A DNA stretch of 64,000 nucleotides, taken from NCBI RefSeq assembly GCF_900107935.1, contig NZ_FNVG01000012.1, positions 89,434 to 153,433 of the forward strand. The letters are read 5' to 3'. This stretch comes from Vibrio hangzhouensis (GTDB lineage: Bacteria; Pseudomonadota; Gammaproteobacteria; Enterobacterales; Vibrionaceae). Shown here in pieces: positions 53,334 to 63,600 of this stretch (its first letter is position 1; the number at the start of each line of letters is the position of its first letter). The notes under the pieces were generated by a model. That model did no database searches. It was not told where the DNA came from and saw only the letters and a program-made list of their open reading frames with translations. The translations under genes and the position numbers were made by a program.

Positions 53334-54551
53334 ATGCAAAGTTCTAGCTTGTTAGTCCGCTATGCCAACGGCAATCTGGTCGTACAGATCCTGGCGGGCA
53401 TCATTTTTGGTGTTATCCTCGCCGTAGCGGCTCCTGCAACCGCACAAAGCTTCGGCATGCTGGGTAGCCTCTTTGTCGGTGCGTTAAAAGCTGTCGCCCC
53501 AATTTTAGTATTCATTCTTGTTGCAGCTTCTATCGCTAATCAAAAGAAAAACCAAACCACTCATATGCGCCCAATCGTGGTGCTGTATCTGATTGGTACG
53601 TTTTCAGCAGCCCTAACGGCTGTCGTACTGAGTTTCCTATTCCCAACGGAACTCACCCTTGTGGCAGGCGCTGAAGGCGCGACACCACCGCAAGGCATTG
53701 GTGAAGTTCTGCACACGCTGCTGTTCAAGCTGGTCGACAACCCAGTGAGTGCTTTAATGAACGCCAACTATATCGGCATTCTGGCATGGGCGATTGGTCT
53801 GGGTCTGGCACTGCACCATGCCTCTGATACCACCAAAGCGGTCTTCGAAGATTTAAGCCACGGCGTCTCTCAAATCGTGCGTTTTATTATTCGTCTGGCG
53901 CCGTTCGGTATTTTTGGTCTGGTTGCGAATACCTTTGCGACTACAGGTTTCTCCGCTCTAGCAGGTTATGCCAAACTGCTGTTTGTCCTGTTGTCAGCAA
54001 TGGCCATCATCGCGCTTATCGTGAACCCACTGATTGTTTATATTAAAACTAAACAAAATCCTTATCCGCTGGTTTTCCTATGCCTGCGTGAAAGTGGCGT
54101 GACTGCCTTCTTCACCCGCTCAAGTGCAGCAAACATTCCTGTTAACATGACGCTATGTGAGAAGCTGAATCTGGATGAAGACACGTATTCAGTATCTATC
54201 CCGCTGGGAGCGACAATCAACATGGCAGGTGCTGCGATTACTATCACTGTGTTGACGCTCGCGGCAGTGCACACTATGGGCATTGAAATCGATATTCTTA
54301 CTGCACTGCTACTTAGCATCGTTGCTGCAGTATCAGCATGTGGTGCATCTGGCGTTGCTGGCGGTTCACTGCTGCTAATTCCCCTTGCCTGTGGTCTGTT
54401 TGGTATTTCCAACGACGTTGCGATGCAGGTAGTAGCGGTAGGTTTCATTATCGGTGTGATTCAGGATTCTGCAGAAACCGCTCTTAACAGTTCAACAGAC
54501 GTCGTGTTTACGGCAGCTGTATGTAAAGCCGAGCAAAACAAACTGAGCTAA
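53334..54551 (+). CDS. sstT: Serine/threonine:sodium symporter SstT
   Basis: 405 residues, dicarboxylate/amino acid:cation symporter family. Seen: helix hairpin [19 protein letters not shown] (about residues 261-279), [20 protein letters not shown] (about 291-310), and [21 protein letters not shown] (about 338-358), the SstT-type ligand loop. Imports serine and threonine with sodium. Has CAGGGAT before its ATG; monocistronic with a strong terminator. Confidence 0.95.
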   Translation: MQSSSLLVRYANGNLVVQILAGIIFGVILAVAAPATAQSFGMLGSLFVGALKAVAPILVFILVAASIANQKKNQTTHMRPIVVLYLIGTFSAALTAVVLSFLFPTELTLVAGAEGATPPQGIGEVLHTLLFKLVDNPVSALMNANYIGILAWAIGLGLALHHASDTTKAVFEDLSHGVSQIVRFIIRLAPFGIFGLVANTFATTGFSALAGYAKLLFVLLSAMAIIALIVNPLIVYIKTKQNPYPLVFLCLRESGVTAFFTRSSAANIPVNMTLCEKLNLDEDTYSVSIPLGATINMAGAAITITVLTLAAVHTMGIEIDILTALLLSIVAAVSACGASGVAGGSLLLIPLACGLFGISNDVAMQVVAVGFIIGVIQDSAETALNSSTDVVFTAAVCKAEQNKLS

Positions 54552-54567
54552 GCCTCTACTCATAAAC

Positions 54568-54600
54568 AAAGGGCTGTGCATTCCGCACAGCCCTTTTTGT
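54568..54600. terminator. Bidirectional terminator between sstT and the adhesin
   Basis: GGGCTGTGC (54571-54579) / GCACAGCCC (54585-54593) flanked by A- and T-runs. Confidence 0.92.
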
Positions 54601-54613
54601 TTATAATATTTGG

Positions 54614-57600
54614 TTACGGATCCACTTTAATAACGTGCATCATATCAAGCTGATTCAGTAATTCTGACTGATGATGGCCTGGGTCATTAATGACACTCGC
54701 ATCAGAAATACCTAACTCATTCCAACCAATACCCTGCAAGGTAATATCCGTCTGTTCCCCATTGTTGGTCACACTGATAACGGTAGTCGCTGCATTGCTA
54801 TCTGAGTCATCATTTACTTTGACAGTGATATTGCCCAATAAGTCGGTAAGATCATTGTGCTGGGGCAGTAAATCGGAGATATCTAACAGGTCGTCTCCTA
54901 TATGGAAGTCTGTAACGGTTTGCTGCGCGGGATGCAATATCGTTCCAGCCGCCTCTTCGGTAAAGATGAACAGATCATGCCCGTGACCTCCTGTCAGGAT
55001 GTCATGACCGCCTCCTCCGTAGATAAGGTCACTCTCATCGGTACCCGTCAGTACATCATCTGTGCTCGATCCTACCCGAATTTGGTCCGGTAACGTTAGC
55101 TGCTCAGATTGATGCAGAGCTAAGATGACTTCAGTTGGTGTCATGCTATCGACTTCCACCTGTGACAAACCCAGTAGTGATGTCAGCGTCACTCCTTCCA
55201 GGACAATAGATTGCAATACCGTGCCGCTATCGCTGATCTCAATAACCGTATCCCCCGACTGCTCATGAACACTCAACTGGTCTGTCAGTAGCAGATCGGC
55301 CCTGAAATCAACTGCCGTCAGATCAACGACGTCGTGCTTCACGGTAGGATCAGTGGCTAAAAAATCACGGACATCAAAGTCTTTAATCGTATCCGTTCCA
55401 GCGAGATTTGCGGTTTCCCAACGGAAACTGTCTTGTGAGTCGTTATCTGCACTGATGCCACCACCAATAGGGATTGAATTACCAAACAGCCATTCATCAT
55501 CCGCTGTCGCAGTAAGAATATCGTCGAGAGCACTATCTCCACGCAGACCCGGATTACCCGTCACTGCAATGGTGATTGGTTGTACGCTATTCCCGCCGGT
55601 GGCGCCATCAGAGGCTTCAATGTAAAAGGTGTCTATTTCAGTCTGGTTTGCGGCCAGAGCATTACTGCTGCCAGCAAGTAATACATATGCCCATACCCCT
55701 GTCGCAACGTTAAAGGTTAGCGTTCCGTAATGGCCGATGGCGGTATAGGTATCGCCATTCAATGTTCCGTTACGCAGCGAACGAGTAACGACAGCACTAT
55801 CCACATCGATGATGTTCACTGTACCAGACACAGAATCTGTCACACCTTCCTGGACGCCTTCAGAAAAATCACCCGTGATACTTGGCGCATCATTGGTACC
55901 CTGAATGGTCACTTTAACCGTTGATACCGTGCCATCCACAGACTTCACTTCAAAGGTATCATCAACCGATTGACCGACATTTAAGCGATCAAATGATTCG
56001 TTAGCGATATAGGTCCAGTGGCCGTTTGCATCGATAGAGAACGAACCGTAGATCCCCACTTTGCTACTTGGTATGAAAGTATTATCCGCGTTATCAACGT
56101 CACTAGACGTTAGGGTATCGGTAATCGTCAACGCAGCATCGGTTTCAGCACGCTCTACAGAAGCGACACTTACCGTTGCGGCATCGTTTGTCCCTTCAAT
56201 CTTCACAGTTACACTGGTTGGTGTGCCATCAATCGTAGTCACAGCAAAGGTTTCTTCAACACTTTGACCAACATTCAAAGAATTGAATGCTTGGTTAGCA
56301 ACAAACGTCCATTCGCCATCGGCATCAATACTGAACGTACCGTATGTGCCTTGCTTATTGCTTTGAACCGTAAACGTATCGTCAGGGTTATCGACATCTG
56401 TAGAGTTGAGATTGCCTGACATCCGCAGTGGCGCATCGGTTTCGGCATAAGCTTGCGACTCTGGCGCGACTATCGCTGCGTCGTTGCGGCCTTCCACGGT
56501 AACTTCGATGGTCTGCTTGATAGCATCACCTTGAGCCACACCACCAACTAAGCTTTCAATGAACAGGTCAAAGTTTTCAGTGACAGGACCATCGTTAAGA
56601 CTGTTGGCTTTATCTTGGTCTAGTACATACTCCCATTTGACGCTTTCCGGTGTATCTCCCGCAATCAGCTTAAGTGTTCCGTACATGCCTTGAGTTTCCG
56701 TCATCATACCGGAGTTACTCAAGCTGTAGCTGTGAGTATCGTTATGATCAACGTCCGCTATCGTTACCACACCATTAGCCGTGCCAGATTCTGCTCCTGC
56801 TGGATCTTCATGTACGGTTCCGGTCGCAACGGTATTTTCAGCGACAATAGTTGCAGCATCGTTGGCACCCGTCACTTGGAAATTGACAGTAATGGTATCG
56901 GAAGCGCCGTGTTCATCCGTGACTTTCACTTGATAGCTCAGTGGACTGGACAGCGTTTCACCTTGTGATAAATACTCAAAATCACCAGTCAGATTAAAGG
57001 TCCAAGCGCCAGTCAGCGGATCAACCGTCAGCTCGCCTCTAGGATCACCCGATACCACTTGCCAGTGATGACTGTCTGCAACATTCACCGTATCAACATC
57101 ACCTGAGTCGAAGTTACCTGTCAGCTGCGTAGTGGTGTTTTCTGTCGCCATTTGCTCGCCAATAGCCACAATTCGCGGCGCATCGTTAGTACCGACAATA
57201 GTGATATTGATGACGTGTTCATTGGACTCTTGAGTACCCGTTACACCTGAATTATCTGTCGCGACAACACTCACCTGAATGGTTTTGGTCTGTCCTTTAG
57301 CTAACGCATTGATCTCTGGGTTGTTCTCATCAACCACAAACTTCCAGTGACCCTTGTTATCAACGATGAACGTACCAAGGCTTGAATCTTGTTTGACCGA
57401 AAAGGTATGAGTATCACCAACATCAACATCGGAGACCGTGACTTTACCTGCCGCGGTGCTGCCCAAGTTATCGCTCACAGAGCCTGAAGCCGAACCAGAT
57501 ACGGTTGGCTGATCGTTAGAGCCGACCACCGTGACTTCCACCGTCTGAGTCACTTCCGCACCAAATTTGTCGGTTGCTCGTATGGTGAACTCTTCGGTTA

Positions 57601-60600
57601 CCGTGACACCTTCGCCCAGTGCCTGAACGTGAGGCTGGTTGTTATACAATACGTACGACCAGGTACTGGTTGTCGGATCGACAACAAAGCGGCCATATGT
57701 ACCGTCCAGATCCACCGGGGTCAGTGTCACGACGTCATTGCTGTCCACATCGTCAAGTACAATAGATTTGGTCACGGAAACCTGAGCGCCACTCATCACA
57801 TCTTCTGTCACCCTGCCATTATCCGTTGACATGGTCGGTGGCTGGTTTTCGCCCTGAATATGAATGGTCAGCGTTTGGGTTGCACTCTCACCTTTCGGGT
57901 CAGTGACCGTAACATTCCAAATTTGGTCAATGGTTTCATTCGCCCCAAGTGCAATGATGTCCGGTTGAGTCGGATCGACTTCATAGGACCAGGTACCGTT
58001 AGTATGGAAAGTCAACTTGCCGTAGTCCGCGTTCACACTGTCTTCTGCTATCGACCAGGTGTGATGACCGCGGTCTTCTACGTCGACATCAGTAACGGTG
58101 AGTCGACCGGATATGGTTTGATCCGTATCGTCAGCAATAATCGTTTTTTCAACGTTTGCACGCAGTGATGGTGCGTCATTCTGACCATGCACATTGACGA
58201 CAATTTCCAGAGTTTGCGGGAATCCGTTATCGTCAACCAGTGTCTTGCCGTACTGATCTACGGCATACACTTCGAACACGTCCTGACGCGTTTCTCCTAC
58301 CTGTAGCGACTGAACCGCCTGACTGTCATTATCTAACGTAAATACCCATGAACCGTCCTGATTCACGACAATGCTGCCATAAGCACCAGATCCGTCCACC
58401 AGAGTCCAGGTTATCTGATCGCCCAATCCCAAATTCGAATCTAACTGGAGTGATCCTCCAGCATCTTGAGAGGTAATTTCAATCGACGCATCACCCGTGC
58501 CCTTCTGACTCGTATCACCGTTATCTTCGTCCACGCTAAAGGTCTCAACAACAATCTTAGCGTCACCGACATTGGGATTGTCAGCGTCTTCAGCCGTTCC
58601 CACGATCTGAACTTTGACTTCCCGACGGTCGGATACCGTACTTGGATCTTCATTCGGGTCAGTATCCTTCACCGTCACAAAGAAAGTATCAAACACTTCT
58701 TTACCGGCGGGCAACTCTACGGTTGGATCAAGGATATAGGTCCACTCTCCAGTATCAGGATCAATGGACAAAGTGCCATAAGCCCCTGTGGGGTTGCCAT
58801 CAATCGCCCACTGGTGTGTATCCCCCAGATCCGCATCCTCGACCCCAAGCATACCTGACAGTGACGTCGTCACATCTTCCTGGGCAGTTCCCAGTAAGAT
58901 GGTATCGTTCTGTGGCTGGCTAGTGTCAGTCTCGTACGTTATCTCCGGTTTGTCTGCTGTACCGCGAATGGTCACCGTCACTTCCACGTAGTCATCTACG
59001 GTCTCACGATCTGGGCGACCATGGGCATGCCCACCACCTTGCCCAGGATGGGTCACCTCACGAGGCACAACAATACGCCACACTTCTGTAGCGGTCTGGC
59101 CCTCATCCAGGCCCTGTGTCAACAGAGAGTCGTTGTCTAGCTGATAAATCCAGTGGCCAGGGCGGTCGGGGTCTTCTATTAACTGACCGTAGACGCCTCC
59201 AGACTCAGCAATAATTTCACGATAACCAGTAGGAAGCTGCTGACCTTCGCCCTCCAGCTTATCTTCTTCTTTCACATCTGTAGTCACGCTATCAAGAATA
59301 TGAGGATGCTTATGATGCTGGTGACCATTGCCGTTTCCGTTGCCATTGCCATTGCCATGGCTCTGACCCGCTTCCAGACCATCTGCCTGACCAATAACAT
59401 TAACGGTGATTTGCTGACGATTAGACACGCCACCATCGTTGTCCGTGGCCACGACATAAAACGTCTCCTGAGCGGTCTCACCTGACTCCAGAGCTTGGGT
59501 TGCCGCCTTGCTGTTGTCTAGCACGTAAGTCCATTTACCACTGTTGTCCAGCGTCAGCGTACCGTAAGTACCATTGCCGGTCGTTTCAATCGACCAGGCT
59601 TTAATGGAACTATTGTTGTCAACATCGGTGGCCACTAACTGGCCATCGGTGCGCGATAGGTCGACGCCATAGACATCACTGGTACCATCTTCAACAACAG
59701 TGCCTGTAGATTCGCCATGTATGACCGGAACGTCATTACGTCCCTCGATCGTGATCGTAATATCCTGAGTGATTGTGGCGCCATTCTGGTCCTGAGCAAT
59801 CACGGTAAAGACTTCGGTTTGGGTTTCCCCTTCGGCCAGTGACTGCAATAGATGGTTCTTAGGTGTGAACTGCCAGTTGCCATCTTTGTCGATGGACAAA
59901 TCACCACGCTGACCCGTGTAGACGTTGTGCGTTTGCCCTTCAGCAATCACAAATTGGGCAAAATCATCGTTATCGACATCGGTCAACACAGCCTGTCCGG
60001 TCACAGGAGTCATATCGTCCGAGGTATCATTGGTTCCATTATCTTCAACAAATCGACCACTGATTTCACCACTCACGGTAGGTGCATCATTCTGTCCTTC
60101 AATTCGAATAGAGACCGATTCTTTTGAACTTGCCCCATGATGGTCAGTGACTGTCACTTCAAAAGTATCCGTCAACACTTCTCCAGGCTTCAATGCGTTG
60201 ATTTGTGACAGCTTATTGGGTTGGTCATAGGTGAATGTCCAACGCCCATCGGAACCCATAATGAGCGTACCATAATCGCCACGTCCCTGATTCGCGTCCG
60301 TCAGAGTCCACTGGTGGGTATCATCAGCATCCACGTCACCGTGTTCCAGCTGTCCGCTTGCTGTATATTGGCCCGCTTCAATTGCGTTCTCGAAAATGGT
60401 TTGGGTTGTTGCGCCACCGATCACTGGCGCATCATTCGCGCCCTCAATGTTGATCTGGATTTGTTGAACCGACTCGATGCCATATTTGTCCGTGACTCGC
60501 AGTGTTACTGTATCGCCACCTGGTAATCGATCACCTTTGTCGAGCGCATCGACCTCAGGATGGCGATTATTAAGCACGTAACTCCAGGTACCCGAAGACT

Positions 60601-63600
60601 CATCGAGACTAAAGGTGCCATACTGACCATTTTGTATGATGCTCCATGAGATCACCTCCCCCATGTCGGGATCACCTGCCCCAATAACATGATTGTTGAG
60701 TTGCTCCGTTGTTGGAATACCGGACACAATGGTTCCTGTCAGAGACGTTCCGTCTTCAATGACGGTATACTGCGGCTGAACCACAATTTCTGGTTCCGTA
60801 TTGGTGCCCGCGACGGAAACGGTGACCGTGATAGTATCGCTTAATCCTCCCGCATCGGTAACAATCACCTCAAAACTGTCTGTTACCGTCATACCAGGCG
60901 GAATGGATCGCGTTGCCAACAGGTCACTGTCCAGTTGGTATGTCCACTGCCCGTTATCATCTACCGATAACTGACCATAGGTGCCGGTCGCTTTTCCGTT
61001 TACCGGGTTTTCACCCTGAACCTGCCAAGAATGGGTATCGGTAGAATCAATATCAGTTACGGCAAGGTTACCCGTCGCTACCTCACGTCCTGGAGTGTCT
61101 TCGATAACGCTGCCTGTTGTGGTGCCCGCGAGTTCTGGCGCATCGTTCGTTCCAGAAATATTGATTGTAATGGTTTGAGTATCAGAACCATTGGATTGAC
61201 CAGAGCTGTCTTTAACCGTGACAGTAAAGGTTTCCGTTAGCGGTGTATCACCCGGTCTTAATGCTTGCACAGACGGGTTGCTATTATTGAGCGTGTAAGT
61301 CCAATCACCAGTCACTGGATCGATAGAAATGGTACCAAACTGCCCTTTTCCGGTATTCAAAGACCATGAGTGTGTGTCATTAGTATCGACATCCCCTGGA
61401 TCAAGTTGACCGACAAATTTAATTGGCTGAGAGGGGTCATTATTTGGGAAGTCATCTTCGGTAACACTACCTACGAAGTCTCCGTTGATGATTGGCTGAT
61501 CATTGCTCCCCGTAATATTTAGAGTGATGGTTTTTTCATTAACCGCACCGAACTCATCGGTCACTTTGATGGTAAATGTTTCCGTGACCACTTCACCGTG
61601 TGCCAATGCTTGCACTTTGCCACTTTGAGCGCTGGACGTTTCCAGATCGTATCGCCATGTGGTGACACCGTTAGCATTGTCAAAAATAGTCAGAGTGCCG
61701 TACTCACCAACACCACCGTTACTATCAGTAATTTCCCAAGTGTGGTCGTCGTTAGCATCAGGATCTCGGTCTTTCAACGTTCCCGAACGAGATTCAACAT
61801 CATCTTCGATTAGGTTAGTATCGCCATTGATTTTAATTTTTGGCGCGTCATTGGTACCGGTAATATCAATGGTTACGACTTCTGTACTCACAGCTCCGAA
61901 CTCATCGGTCACTTTAACATTGAACGTAAGCTCTTTAGTTTCGCCTTCTCTTAAAGCTTGGGTTTCTCTCGAGCCATTCTTCAATACGAACTTCCACTGG
62001 CCATCCGGCTGAACTACAAGGTTTCCGTATGGTGTTGAGCCATTATCAACTGAGAAAGTCAGCCGAGCGTCTGCATCGATATCAGTGCCGTGCAATGTAC
62101 CAGCGGCAATTCGAGTACCAGCGACGACAGTGCCGTCATCTAAATTTCCAGCCTCGACCACAGAACCACTTAAGTCATTGGCATTGGTAAACGTGGGTTG
62201 ATCATTCGTCCCTTGTACTGAAATAGTAATGACTTCAGTATTTAGCGCACCCAACTCATCTCTTACCGTAACGGTAAAGTGAATATCCTGAGTTTGTCCC
62301 TCTTTGAGCGCCTGAGTTTCGGGAGAGTTATTATCTAATGTAAAGGTCCATTGACCATCTGGTAAAACAACTAAGTTGCCATAGTCACTACTACCATCAT
62401 TAACGTAGTATGTTAGGTTACTGCCAGCATCTGCATCAAAGCCAACCAGCGAACCTGTCGCTTGAGTGACGCCAGATACAATCGTACCGTCATCATTGTT
62501 TCCGGCCTCAATTACGGTTCCAGCTAAATTGCTGGCGCTCGTGATCTGTGGTTGATCATTGGTCCCTGCAATATTGATTTTGACGACTTCAGTATTTACG
62601 GCGCCAAACTCATCAGTGACCTTAACCGTGAATGAAAGCTCTTTGGTTTCATTTTCTCTCAGCGCTTGTGTATGTGCAGAGTTGTTGTCTAATGTGAACT
62701 TCCATTGGCCATTTTCCTGAACCACCAATTCACCGTAATCATTGCTTCCATTATCCACGGAGAACTTAAGCTGAGCATCCGCATCAACATCTGTCGCGGT
62801 CAATGTACCAGCGGCAACGGCAACACCCGCAACAACCGTTCCGTTATCCAAATGTCCGGCCTCTGTGACGGCCCCATTAAGAACACTAGAACTAGTAAAT
62901 GTCGGTTGGTCATTCGTGCCCTTAATTGTAATGGTGACGGTTTCAGTGTTAATCGCGCCTAATTCATCCCGTACTTTCACCGTGAAAGTAACATCGTGGC
63001 TCTGACCTTCTTTCAAAGACTGCACCTGAGAAGACGTATTATCCAGAGTAAACTTCCAGTCACCATCATCGTCAACAACCAATGTGCCATAGTCACTGCT
63101 GTCATCATCGATTGAGAAAGTGAGGCTTGAGCCAGCATCTACGTCAGCACCAATCAGCGTGCCTTCAACCTCTGCAGTACCAGTAACTGGCGTACCATCA
63201 TCTTGATGTCCCGCTTCTTTTACATCGCCAAACAGATCACTTGATTGGGTTATCGTTGGCTTATCATTAGTACCTGTGATGGTAATTTTGACGACTTCAG
63301 TATCAGTCGCGCCAAATTCATCGGTCACTTTGACCGTAAAGCTAACGTCTTTGGTTTCGCCTTCTTTGAGTGCTTGCGTCTCGGTTGTAGTGTTATCCAG
63401 CGTAAAGGTCCATTGACCACCTTCTTGCACCACAAATTTACCGTAAGGGCTGTCGCCATTGTCCACAGCAAACTTCAACTGCGCTTCTGCATCCACATCA
63501 TCCGCGACTAACCTACCCGTGGCGGTAGATGTGCCTGCTTGAGGGTTACCCGCATCATCGTGACCCGCTTCGGTCACGGCGCCCACTAGTTTACTGCTGG

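Noticed and set aside
54690..63511. Many plus-strand frames inside the adhesin
   Set aside because: They recur with the repeat period and are antisense shadows of the VCBS gene.
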